Positions 1 through 7,025 of a stretch of 22,971 nucleotides of DNA are shown here, piece by piece. How positions within the stretch are numbered: the stretch's first letter is position 1; every line of letters begins with the position of its first letter. A model generated the notes under the pieces. It ran no database searches, was not told the origin of the DNA, and saw nothing but the letters and a program-made list of their open reading frames with translations. Source of the stretch: CAYGVT01 sp964353355 (GTDB lineage: Archaea > Thermoplasmatota > DTKX01 > GCA-020343715); the NCBI GenBank assembly GCA_964353355.1, contig CAYGVT010000166.1, forward strand, positions 1-22,971. Direction: 5' to 3'. The position numbers and the translations under genes were made by a program.

Positions 1-132
1 AGCGGTGGTAGCAGGTCAGAGAAAGGGGCGAAGGTGTTCGGGACCCTGATGAGCGTGGTCCAGTCGTTCAAGCAGTCCGGGAAGGACCTGCTCGTCGATG
101 GGCCATCCATCCTCAATGCTTCACGTGGCTGA
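1..132 (+). CDS. 3' fragment of a CDS, possibly transposase C-terminus
   Basis: Frame 1 is open from the window edge to a TGA at 130-132, giving 43 C-terminal residues; the 5' part lies outside the window. The residues around SEKGAKVFGTLMSVVQSFKQSG resemble the C-terminal tail of IS66-like and related transposases, where a Gly-Ala/Val-aromatic stretch followed by a leucine/valine helix and a Lys/Arg-Gln-Gly turn is common. This is a pattern impression from a short tail, so the function is tentative. No terminal inverted repeat was recognised between the stop and the next gene. It could equally be the tail of an unrelated chromosomal gene. Confidence 0.4.
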   Translation, partial: SGGSRSEKGAKVFGTLMSVVQSFKQSGKDLLVDGPSILNASRG

Positions 133-204
133 CCATTTACGCCCGCTCGCAAGGCAATTAAGCTCTCGGGTCATTCCGCTACATCCCCGGGGTGAGGGCG
201 GGAG

Positions 205-1254
205 GTGGGAAGGACGCGCAGGCGCACGACGTTCGTCGGGCTGTTGCTGATGGCAGCCGTGGTGCTCGTCGCCCTGGTGCTTGGCGGCGACCCCGAGCGC
301 ATCGCCGAGGAGATGGCGATGGCGGACCTGCGCATCATCGCCCTCGTCGTGGGCCTCTACCTCGTGAACACCCTCATGAAGATAGTGAGGTGGTACGTGC
401 TCCTGCGGGAGCCCGGCCACCCGGTCCCGCTCACCAAGGTCGGCAACTACTTCCTCATCGGCCTCGCCGTCAACAACTCGTTGCCTGGCCACATCGCCGG
501 CGAGCCGGTGCGCGCCTACTTGCTCAAGCGGTCGCACGACTACCCCATGGGCCGCGCGATGGCGAGCATCTTCCTCGAGAAGACCATCGACACCGTCGTG
601 ACCATCATCATCGCCCTGGCCGGGGTGCTGCTGCTCGTGGGCGTGCTCGAGGAGGATCTCACCAACGCGCTCCTGCTCTCCACGGGCATCATCGCCGCGC
701 TCATGGCCGCGCTCATCGCCTTCGTGGCCTACCCGTCAGGGCCCCGCCGCATCTCCAGGTGGGCGTTCGGATGGCTGCGCGGGCGCTGGGCGGCCGAGCG
801 CGTCGAAAGGTACGAGGGCATAGTCGACGGCTTCCTGGGCACCTTCGAGGAGGGCACCCGCCGCATCTCCCACGACCGCTCGCGCGCCGCGGTCGCGACC
901 GCGCTCACGGTCGTCATATGGCTAAACGAGGCCCTGCGGCTGTGGCTCGTCTTCCTCGCGCTGGGCTTCGACATCGCCGCCGAGCTCGCGCTCGTGGCCG
1001 CGACGCTGTCGTCGTTCGCGGCGCTGCTGGTGCCCATCGGCGCGGGCAACTCGGCAACAATCGCCGTCATCTGCGGCCTCGCGGGCGTGGACGCGGGCGT
1101 CGCCGCCTCCGCGAGCCTGCTGCACATCATGACCTCGGTGTGGATATCCGCGCCGATGGGCGCGGGCGCGATGGCCTACGAGGGGGTAAGGGGGGCTGAG
1201 CTGATGAGCCCGACGCGCATCCTGGGGGACGGTGGCGGCTCACCCCCCGGGTAG
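205..1254 (+). CDS. Flippase-like integral membrane protein (LPG_synthase_TM / UPF0104 family)
   Basis: A 349-residue polytopic membrane protein with an Arg-rich N-terminus followed by about eight hydrophobic segments. Family hallmarks are visible: NNSLPGHIAGEPVRAYLL near residues 91-108, the LEKTIDTVV segment near 125-133 that corresponds to the family's ERxxD region, and a C-terminal PIGAGNSATIAVICG segment near 277-291. Members include the membrane half of bacterial MprF and archaeal AglD-like proteins, and are linked to lipid or lipid-linked glycan transfer or flipping. The GTG at 205 sits in a GGCGGGAGG purine tract, so the start is uncertain; ATG 250 is an alternative but would cut into the first hydrophobic segment. 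A weak TATA-like CAATTAAG lies near 155-162. The 3' end overlaps the convergent glycosyltransferase gene by 15 bases. Substrate unknown. Confidence 0.8.
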   Translation: MGRTRRRTTFVGLLLMAAVVLVALVLGGDPERIAEEMAMADLRIIALVVGLYLVNTLMKIVRWYVLLREPGHPVPLTKVGNYFLIGLAVNNSLPGHIAGEPVRAYLLKRSHDYPMGRAMASIFLEKTIDTVVTIIIALAGVLLLVGVLEEDLTNALLLSTGIIAALMAALIAFVAYPSGPRRISRWAFGWLRGRWAAERVERYEGIVDGFLGTFEEGTRRISHDRSRAAVATALTVVIWLNEALRLWLVFLALGFDIAAELALVAATLSSFAALLVPIGAGNSATIAVICGLAGVDAGVAASASLLHIMTSVWISAPMGAGAMAYEGVRGAELMSPTRILGDGGGSPPG

Positions 1255-2673
1255 CACCGTCACCTCCAGGCCCTCGGCGTTCCACGGCAGCATCGCGGCC
1301 CACGCGGCCCGCGCGCGGTCCGAGCGCGTGAGCAGCACCAGGGGCAGCAGCCACAGCAGGTACCACGGGTTGTACTGGAAGTTGGCGAACAGGAGCAGCG
1401 CGATGGACATCGCGCTCAGGAACAGCACCGGGTCCTCCTCGGCGAGCTCGTCGGGGTCCCCCAGGTGCCGCTTCAGCAGCCACCAGAGCCCCGCGCCGGC
1501 CAGCGGGAAGTAGGCGGCCGCGACCAGGGCCGCGAGCGCATGCTTGTCGACGTCCCACTCCAGCCGCGGGTCGAGCGCGCTCCCGACGAACATGAGCCCG
1601 TAGAGCATGTAGTACGAGGCGAGCACGAGCCTGAACCAAGCGCGCATGTGAGCCGCCGGCGCCGTGTGCCTCCTCCTCGCCCAGTCCAGGAACATGAGCC
1701 CCAGCAGTCCCAGGAACAGCCACTGGAACATGTCCACGAGGCGCCCCGTGCCCTCGGACATGCTGTCCCACCCGAGGATGTTGGCCACCGAGTAGGCGAA
1801 CGACTTGTTGGGGAACCAGCTCTCCTGCCATCCGAGGTAGAAGCCGAGCGCATCCCCGTTCTGGACGAGCACGGGCAGCCACGAGACGGCCATCGGCAGC
1901 GCGAACGCGGCCGCCATGGCGACGCGCATGCGCCAGTCCCGCCGCTCCAGCAGCAGCCACGGCACGATGATGGCCGGGTAGAGCTTGAGCGCGAACCCCA
2001 CCCCCAGGAGGAGCGAGCCGGCCACGGGGCGGTCCTTGAGGGCCAGCCAGAGCCCCCCAAGGACGCACAGCACGACGTAGGGGTCGTAGTGGCCCGAGAC
2101 GCCCACGGACATCACGGAGACCGGGTTGAGCGCGTAGAGCATGGCCGCGAGCGCGCCCAGCCGCGGCGACGCGCGACGGCCACCGATGACGAGGATGGCG
2201 ACCGCGACGAGCGCGTCCGCGGCGCCCGCGAGCGCGCGGAACCGGAGCTGGTCGGGCCCCACGGCCGCGACGAGCGTCGACGCGAGGTAGAGGTATGCCG
2301 GGGGCTTGTTGACCTTGAACCCCTCGGTGTAGGGCGTCTCGCCACCCAGGTAGGCCTCCCCGCGGCGCACCATCATGCCCAGGTCGTTGGTGAGGACCGT
2401 GGACTGCAGGAGCGGGAGCCATCTCATGGCGAGCGCGGCGAGCGCCACCACGAGGAGCTGCCGCCGCGCGTCCAGCCGGACGATGCGGTCCGGCAGGCCC
2501 GTCCGCACGAGCCCTATGGCCAGGACGGTCCAGCACGCGCCGAGCGCGACGTAGAGGCTCGTGAGCCACTCCCAGAGCGAGAGCAGCACCGTGATGGCCA
2601 CGAGGGCGGCGAGGGCGGCATAGGTGGCCCACGGGGGGACGGCGACGTCGTGCGGCCGCGCTGGTCCACCCAC
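1240..2673 (-). CDS. Polytopic GT-C fold glycosyltransferase (GT87/DUF2029-like)
   Basis: A 477-residue protein with roughly ten hydrophobic segments. An acidic pair after the first loop (LTNDLGMMVRRGEAYL, near residues 93-108) and the NKPPAYLYL stretch near 122-130 match polyprenyl-phosphate-dependent GT-C enzymes; the segment LLLGVGFALKLYPAIIVPWLL (about 218-238) is typical of GT87/DUF2029 mannosyltransferases. The likely role is transfer of a sugar from a lipid-phosphate donor to a membrane or surface acceptor outside the cytoplasm. The start is GTG at 2673, preceded by AGGAGG at about 2686-2691; GGTAATAGG at 2711-2719 on the minus strand is a plausible TATA box. It is divergent from the GT2 gene at 2823, which may make its lipid-phosphate sugar donor. 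The donor and acceptor cannot be read from sequence. Confidence 0.8.
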   Translation of the reverse strand: MGGPARPHDVAVPPWATYAALAALVAITVLLSLWEWLTSLYVALGACWTVLAIGLVRTGLPDRIVRLDARRQLLVVALAALAMRWLPLLQSTVLTNDLGMMVRRGEAYLGGETPYTEGFKVNKPPAYLYLASTLVAAVGPDQLRFRALAGAADALVAVAILVIGGRRASPRLGALAAMLYALNPVSVMSVGVSGHYDPYVVLCVLGGLWLALKDRPVAGSLLLGVGFALKLYPAIIVPWLLLERRDWRMRVAMAAAFALPMAVSWLPVLVQNGDALGFYLGWQESWFPNKSFAYSVANILGWDSMSEGTGRLVDMFQWLFLGLLGLMFLDWARRRHTAPAAHMRAWFRLVLASYYMLYGLMFVGSALDPRLEWDVDKHALAALVAAAYFPLAGAGLWWLLKRHLGDPDELAEEDPVLFLSAMSIALLLFANFQYNPWYLLWLLPLVLLTRSDRARAAWAAMLPWNAEGLEVTVLPGG

Positions 2674-2710
2674 CCGGTCACCCTCCTGGGGCCCGATACG
2701 AGCGTTCGGG

Positions 2711-2719
2711 CCTATTACC
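2711..2719 (-). promoter_or_regulatory. Putative TATA box of the GT-C gene
   Basis: Minus-strand GGTAATAGG lies about 27 bases before a predicted start point near 2688 and 40 bases before the GTG start at 2673. It is one half of a divergent promoter region with the GT2 gene. Confidence 0.45.
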
Positions 2720-2783
2720 TTGACTGTGGCCCCGCTGGGGGAGGGACGATGCCAGGCGGCGCGGCCGTCCCCGCCCCCGCGAA

Positions 2784-2791
2784 GGTATTAT
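2784..2791 (+). promoter_or_regulatory. Putative TATA box of the GT2 gene
   Basis: GGTATTAT in an otherwise GC-rich spacer, about 35 bases before the GTG at 2823, giving a predicted transcript start near 2815. Confidence 0.45.
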
Positions 2792-2822
2792 CCGCCCACC
2801 GCGTTGGAGGGCCCGGGAGGCC

Positions 2823-3563
2823 GTGCGGTTGGACGTGTCGACCGTGCTCATGATCTTCAACGAGGAGGGCAACCTCGAGCCCCTCGTCAGGGACATCCTC
2901 GCCGTCTACGACCGGGCCAGGCTGGACGGGGAGGTGCTCATGGTCGACGACGGGTCCAGGGACGGCTCCGGTGCGATGTGCGACCGGCTCGCCCTCGAGG
3001 ACGCGCGCGCCATCGCCATCCACCACGGCACCAACCGCGGGCGCAGCTGGGCCATCCGCACCGGCATCGACGCCGCGCGCGGGGAAGTCGTGGTCATCAT
3101 GGACTCCGACCGGCAGTACGAGCCCGAGGAGATACCGCAGCTCGTGGCCAAGGCGAGGGAGGGATGGGACGTCGTGTCCGGCCGCCGCGACCGCCGCGAG
3201 GACCGGTTCGACCGCAAGCTCATCTCGCGGGTCTACAACATGGTCATCGTCAGGGGGCTGCTGCGCACGCCCGTGCGCGACCAGAACTCGGGCCTCAAGG
3301 CCTTCAGGCGCGAGGCCGCCAGGGGCCTCGACTTCGACCCGACCGGCTTCCGGGGCCTCCACCGGTACATCCTGCCCATCGCCCACCTCAGGGGCTACCG
3401 CATCCTAGAGGTCCCCTGCGCGCACTACCCGAGGACGTCCGGCCGGAGCTACATCCGCTCCACGACCGTGCCATTCATCACGCTGCGCGACCTTCTCCGC
3501 TTCTATCGCGTCTACGTGCGGCCAGCGCGCCGCGATGGGCGCCTCCAGCGCGCCGGGCGATGA
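2823..3563 (+). CDS. GT2 family glycosyltransferase, dolichol-phosphate mannose/glucose synthase-like
   Basis: A 246-residue GT-A fold enzyme. Visible motifs: FNEEGN (12-17), the nucleotide-binding VDDGSRDGS (about 40-48), NRGRSWAIRTGI near 73-84, and the metal-binding MDSDRQYEPEEI near 93-104, where DSD takes the place of the usual DAD/DxD. The QNSGLKAFRR stretch near 157-166 matches the DPM1/GtrB family acceptor-loop region. There is no clear C-terminal transmembrane helix, so it looks like a soluble DPM1-type catalytic protein that would load a sugar onto polyprenyl phosphate at the inner membrane face. The start is GTG 2823 with GGGAGG directly upstream (short spacing). It is divergent from the GT-C gene, a natural user of lipid-phosphate sugars; that pairing is inference. 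Confidence 0.85.
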   Translation: MRLDVSTVLMIFNEEGNLEPLVRDILAVYDRARLDGEVLMVDDGSRDGSGAMCDRLALEDARAIAIHHGTNRGRSWAIRTGIDAARGEVVVIMDSDRQYEPEEIPQLVAKAREGWDVVSGRRDRREDRFDRKLISRVYNMVIVRGLLRTPVRDQNSGLKAFRREAARGLDFDPTGFRGLHRYILPIAHLRGYRILEVPCAHYPRTSGRSYIRSTTVPFITLRDLLRFYRVYVRPARRDGRLQRAGR

Positions 3564-3571
3564 TGGGCAAT

Positions 3572-3580
3572 GCCTATATA
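3572..3580 (+). promoter_or_regulatory. TATA box of the receiver-like gene
   Basis: GCCTATATA followed by CCCC, about 27 bases before a predicted start point near 3604; the ATG is at 3620 with a GGGAAGGGAAGG purine-rich ribosome binding region. Confidence 0.6.
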
Positions 3581-3619
3581 CCCCTACTAGCATAGCAACG
3601 GGAGACGGGAAGGGAAGGA

Positions 3620-3979
3620 ATGAAGGGCAAGGTTCTCCTGGTCCACTGGAATCTTCAGGAGGCGGAGATACTCGCGAACATGATCCGCGCCTACGGCTGG
3701 GAGGTCGCGACCGAGACCACCGACGGCTCCCGCGTCGGCCGGAAGGTCAAAGAGACGCGGCCGACGGCCGTGGTCATCTACCTCGCGAGGCAACCGTCGC
3801 ACGGCCGCGAGACCGGCCAGGCCCTCAAGGACCTCAAGGCGACCAGCCAGCTCCCGCTGGTGTTCGTCGACGGCACGCCAGAGGTCATCGAGAGGACCCG
3901 TCAGAAGATGCCCACCGCCATCTTCACGAGCACCGAGGCGCTCCAGGAGACGCTCTCCAAGTTCGCGTTCACGGTCTGA
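3620..3979 (+). CDS. Receiver-like (REC fold) protein lacking phospho-acceptor residues
   Basis: A 119-residue single-domain protein with the alternating pattern of a response-regulator receiver: MKGKVLLVHWN at the first strand, a helix from 12-25, YGWEVATETTDGSRV at the second strand, RPTAVVIYL at the third and LPLVFVDGT at the fourth. The usual acidic pair after strand 1 is replaced by H9-W10, and the phospho-acceptor Asp at the end of strand 3 is replaced by Tyr54. It therefore looks like a pseudo-receiver that cannot be phosphorylated in the normal way and probably works by protein contact. It stands alone: it has its own promoter, it converges with the next gene with a 10-base gap, and no histidine kinase is nearby. 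Partner unknown. Confidence 0.65.
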   Translation: MKGKVLLVHWNLQEAEILANMIRAYGWEVATETTDGSRVGRKVKETRPTAVVIYLARQPSHGRETGQALKDLKATSQLPLVFVDGTPEVIERTRQKMPTAIFTSTEALQETLSKFAFTV

Positions 3980-3989
3980 GGCCCGAGGC

Positions 3990-5018
3990 TCACTCGGTCG
4001 GCGTGAGGCCCCACATCGCCAGCCTCGGGGGGAGGGCTGCAGCCACGAATGCCAGCACCGGCCCCACGATGTAGCCCGCGAGCAGCCCCATCGACAGGGC
4101 GCCGAGCAGGATGAGGCCCAGCCGGTCCGAGAGCGCGGGAGGCCCCTTTGTCGCGAGCCCGACGCGCACCATCACCGCGCCGAAGACGGCTGGCAGCAGC
4201 ACGAACATGAGCGTGATCCCCATCGAGGCCACGAGGCCCGAGAGCGCGGCCGCGTCGAGCATCTGCGCGAGCACGCCCGCGCCCGTGCCCACCGAGAGCA
4301 GCCCCGAGACCACGCAGAGCCACTGGAAGGCGCCGTACCGGTGGCCGAGGCGCATCCCCCGGAGGACGATGAGGGCCAGGCCGGCCACGACGGTCGCGAC
4401 CGCTGGGCCGAGGATGAACGCCCAGCCCTCGCCCTCCCAACGGTTTACCCTCATGAGCTGGAACGGCAGCCCCACCCACTCGGTCACCGAGAACCGCTCC
4501 TTGTAGCCCACCGCGAGGCTGAACGCCCCCCCGCGCGAGGGCTCGAGCACGGCCACGTAGTACGTCCCGTCGGCGTCGACCTTCCGGTCGAGCTCTGCCG
4601 TGAAGTGGTAGGCGCCCGGGGTGAAGGGCTCGTAGTCGACCTTCTCGCGGCTGCCGTTGATGACCAGGACGGACGCGTTCGCGGGCACCTCGACGTAGGA
4701 TGGCGCCTCGCCGCTGGGGGCGAGGCCCGGGCCCATGACCACGAGGGAGGGCGTGAAGCCCCCCGCCTCGGGGGTGAGGAGGGACAGCCACAGCCTGTCG
4801 CCCGCCCTGAGCTCCATGCGGAAGTACCAGGGCTCGGCCGCCCCGTGGAGCTCGCCGTAGAGCGCCCGGGACTTGGCGGGGTCGGATACCACCGTCGCGG
4901 TCCCGAGGGTCGAGCCCTCGTCGGGCAGCTCGGGCACGTGGGCGAGCGCGACCGGAGCCATGACGATTGCGAGCAGGGCCATGGCAACGGCCGTGGTCGT
5001 GCTCCGCGAGGCTGGCAC
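3990..5018 (-). CDS. Exported protein with N-terminal beta domain and C-terminal membrane segments, unknown function
   Basis: From GTG 5018 the protein is 342 residues. It begins with a signal peptide (residues 1-26, a hydrophobic stretch rich in Ala/Leu/Val/Met ending APVALA), followed by an extracytoplasmic region of about 165 residues rich in beta-forming sequence (LYGELHGAAEPWYFRMEL, GDRLWLSLLTP, GTYYVAVLEP) that resembles PPC-like beta-sandwich domains. Then come about five hydrophobic segments in the last 140 residues. The GTG is chosen because GGAGGT lies five bases upstream and a TATA-like CAAATACT lies at about 5052-5059, while the longer upstream reading has no signal peptide at its start. 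Family not recognised; a membrane-anchored sensor or surface-binding protein is possible. Confidence 0.65.
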   Translation of the reverse strand: MPASRSTTTAVAMALLAIVMAPVALAHVPELPDEGSTLGTATVVSDPAKSRALYGELHGAAEPWYFRMELRAGDRLWLSLLTPEAGGFTPSLVVMGPGLAPSGEAPSYVEVPANASVLVINGSREKVDYEPFTPGAYHFTAELDRKVDADGTYYVAVLEPSRGGAFSLAVGYKERFSVTEWVGLPFQLMRVNRWEGEGWAFILGPAVATVVAGLALIVLRGMRLGHRYGAFQWLCVVSGLLSVGTGAGVLAQMLDAAALSGLVASMGITLMFVLLPAVFGAVMVRVGLATKGPPALSDRLGLILLGALSMGLLAGYIVGPVLAFVAAALPPRLAMWGLTPTE

Positions 5019-5049
5019 GGGAGACCTCCAGCCATATACTGGGCGGATG

Positions 5050-5059
5050 CAGTATTTGA
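5050..5059 (-). promoter_or_regulatory. Putative TATA box for the gene at 3990-5018
   Basis: Minus-strand TCAAATACTG in a GC-rich spacer, placing the transcript start near 5028, about ten bases before the GTG at 5018, with GGAGGT in between. Confidence 0.45.
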
Positions 5060-5073
5060 ACCTTGGTCCGGCC

Positions 5074-5092
5074 GCGCGCGCGGGGCGCGCGC
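5074..5092. terminator. GC hairpin immediately after the stop of the GyrI-like gene
   Basis: A perfect inverted repeat: GCGCGCGC at 5074-5081, loop GGG, GCGCGCGC at 5085-5092, directly adjoining the TGA (5095-5093) of the minus-strand gene. There is no following U-rich tract, so a transcript-end or mRNA-stability role is a guess. Confidence 0.3.
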
Positions 5093-6142
5093 TCAGACCC
5101 TGACGCCCTCGGGCAGGTGGATGGCGAACACGCAGTCGTCGTCGCCCCGCGCGAGCGAGCGCACTAGCGTGATGCGCACCGGCTTGCCCAGGATGCCCTC
5201 CCACTGCTGCCTGTACCACCCGGCCCCGCACCAGCAGTAGGCCGACGGGACCTCGTCCAGGTGGTCGCGGATGAGGTTGCAGTGGCACCGCGCGCGGCGC
5301 GCCTCCTTGGGCGTCCTCGCGGCCTTGAGGCCCTCGGGGTCGAAGGGGATCTTGCTCACGTAGATGACGCGCCCCTTCCTGTGGGGGCCCTCGTACCAGC
5401 CGAAGTCCTTGCGCATCTCCTCGAGGACCGCGTCGATGCTCTTCGTCTTCCTGTAGATCGCGCGCAGCGCCTCGATGCGGACCTGGGAGAACTCGTCAGC
5501 GCAGCGCGACAGGCACTCGAACTGCTGCTCGTCGTTGGCGACGGCCTCGAACCTGCGGATGGCCTCCATCGTCCACCTGCGCCGCTCGTCCTTGGGCGTG
5601 TCCACCGACATGTCCTCCACGCCCCGGAGGACCTCGTCGCGGACCGCCGTGCCCATGTGCCTCTCGATGCACCCGCCCAGGATGGCGAGCCAGTCGTGGA
5701 GCGGCCACTGGACGTCGACGAGCGCGCCGTCGGGGTCGTCCGCGTCGTAGCTCAGCACCTGCTCGCGGGACGTGGTCTTTCCGAGCAGGCCGTGGGCCCT
5801 CATGTGGTCGAATATCCTGAGGTAGGTCTCCTTGACTTTGTCGTACGGCCCCATCTGGACAATCGAGAGCACCTCGATGGGCTCCAGCCTCCGCGTCTCG
5901 ATGCCCTTGCGGTTGACGCGCCTGTCGACGGGGAAGCCGACCCAGGCCACCACGCCCTTGTGGCCCGTCGCCCAGTGCAGCACGATGGTCGGGGGGCCGG
6001 TGACGCGGTCCCCGAGGGCCACCTTGAGCTCCTCCGCCCGCTTCAGCAGGTCCATCCGGTTCTCGGTGCGGACCTCCGAGTAGGCGTAGAGCATCCCGTC
6101 CACGCTCTTGTGCGTTATCTCCTTGCGCTCGTTGATGGGCAT
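5093..6142 (-). CDS. GyrI-like effector-binding domain protein with Cys-rich C-terminal domain
   Basis: A 349-residue, apparently cytoplasmic protein. Residues 1-155 look like a GyrI-like/AraC effector-binding domain: opening strand residues ITHKSVDGMLYAYSEVR, then VLSIVQMGPYDKVKETYLRIFDHMRAHGL, the family's typical helix region, and a closing VDVQWPL strand. Residues about 165-349 form a different Cys-rich domain with C210, C214, C286-H-C288, C303-W-C305 and C337, ending in WEGILGKPVRITLVRSLARGDDDCVFAIHLP. That tail resembles DUF6144-like and 4-vinyl-reductase-like endings (GKPV, GDD-C-F-I). The cysteine spacing suggests a metal or Fe-S site. ATG 6142 has GGGGGGAT upstream and a TATA-like ATTTAGAC near 6193-6200. 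The domain combination suggests a small-molecule sensor or binder; no function is established. Confidence 0.6.
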   Translation of the reverse strand: MPINERKEITHKSVDGMLYAYSEVRTENRMDLLKRAEELKVALGDRVTGPPTIVLHWATGHKGVVAWVGFPVDRRVNRKGIETRRLEPIEVLSIVQMGPYDKVKETYLRIFDHMRAHGLLGKTTSREQVLSYDADDPDGALVDVQWPLHDWLAILGGCIERHMGTAVRDEVLRGVEDMSVDTPKDERRRWTMEAIRRFEAVANDEQQFECLSRCADEFSQVRIEALRAIYRKTKSIDAVLEEMRKDFGWYEGPHRKGRVIYVSKIPFDPEGLKAARTPKEARRARCHCNLIRDHLDEVPSAYCWCGAGWYRQQWEGILGKPVRITLVRSLARGDDDCVFAIHLPEGVRV

Positions 6143-6191
6143 CAGGACATCCCCCCCGGTCGTCCGACGTGCAGGATGGAAGGCGCTAGCA

Positions 6192-6200
6192 TGTCTAAAT
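6192..6200 (-). promoter_or_regulatory. Putative TATA box for the GyrI-like gene
   Basis: Minus-strand ATTTAGACA, about 53 bases before ATG 6142, predicting a transcript start near 6170 and a leader of roughly 28 bases. Weak match. Confidence 0.35.
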
Positions 6201-6226
6201 GGGTTTCCATGCCGCGCTCGGGCAAA

Positions 6227-6235
6227 CTCTATATC
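6227..6235 (+). promoter_or_regulatory. TATA box of the DUF2461 gene
   Basis: CTCTATATC, about 46 bases before ATG 6277, predicting a transcript start near 6258; GGAGG at 6265-6269 is the ribosome binding site. Confidence 0.55.
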
Positions 6236-6276
6236 GGGGGCGCGGCAGTACCAGGGCTCGCCACGGAGGCCATGGG

Positions 6277-6948
6277 ATGGCGTACTTCACCAAGGAGTTC
6301 CTGGGGTTCCTCGAGGGCCTGGCGGCCTACAACAACCGCGAGTGGTTCAACGAGAACCGCGCCCTGTACGAGCGGGCGGTGAAAGAACCTCACGCGGCGT
6401 TCGTCGCGGACCTCATCGATGCCATCAAGGAGCATGAGCCCGGCCTCACGATGACGGCGCGCGAGGCCATCTTCCGCATCAACCGGGACGTGCGGTTCTC
6501 CAAGGACAAGAGCCCCTACAAGACGCACATGGGGGCCATCATCGGACTGGGCGGCAAGCGGGGCGCGGACAAGACCGGGTTCTACGTGCACCTCGCTCAC
6601 GACGAGGCCTACGTGGGGGGAGGCGCCTACGAGCTCAGCCCCAAGGCGGTCGAGCGCGTGCGCAAGGCCATCGCGAGGCGGCCCGACGAGTTCGAGAAGC
6701 TGCTCAAGGACAGGAGGTTCAAGTCCGCCTTCGGCACAATCCAGGGCGAGGCCAACAAGCGCATCCCCCCCGAGTTCCAGAATGCCTACGAGACGCAGCC
6801 CCTCATCGCCAACAAGCAGTTCTACTGGATGGCCGACCTCGGCGGGCCCGAGGCCGCGCTGCGCGAGGACCTGCTGAAGCACGTGATGAGGTACTACGTC
6901 GCGGGCAAGGGGATGACCCACTTCCTCGACGAGGCGCTGTGGAAGTAG
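6277..6948 (+). CDS. DUF2461 (TIGR02453-type) family protein
   Basis: A 223-residue protein matching the usual length of the DUF2461 family. Hallmarks in order: FLGFLEGLAAYNNREWFNEN near the N-terminus, IFRINRDVRFSKDKSPYKTHM in the first third, GFYVHLAHDEAYVGGGAYE in the middle, and a C-terminal helix region. The start at ATG 6277 is set by GGAGG at 6265-6269 and by the family's usual N-terminus MAYFTKEFLGFL; an upstream in-frame ATG at 6199 lies before the TATA box and is unlikely. The family is widespread in bacteria and some archaea, and its biochemical role is not known. It is divergent from the GyrI-like gene with 134 bases between starts. Confidence 0.88.
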   Translation: MAYFTKEFLGFLEGLAAYNNREWFNENRALYERAVKEPHAAFVADLIDAIKEHEPGLTMTAREAIFRINRDVRFSKDKSPYKTHMGAIIGLGGKRGADKTGFYVHLAHDEAYVGGGAYELSPKAVERVRKAIARRPDEFEKLLKDRRFKSAFGTIQGEANKRIPPEFQNAYETQPLIANKQFYWMADLGGPEAALREDLLKHVMRYYVAGKGMTHFLDEALWK

Positions 6949-6987
6949 GCGTTGCGAAATTTCCTGCCCAGCCTTACTGCGCGGTCG

Positions 6988-6996
6988 TTAAATATG
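6988..6996 (+). promoter_or_regulatory. TATA box of the membrane protein gene at 7026
   Basis: TTAAATATG about 34 bases before ATG 7026, predicting a very short leader (start near 7019). Confidence 0.6.
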
Positions 6997-7025
6997 ACAG
7001 ATGATGGTATCAGGACACGTCTTCC

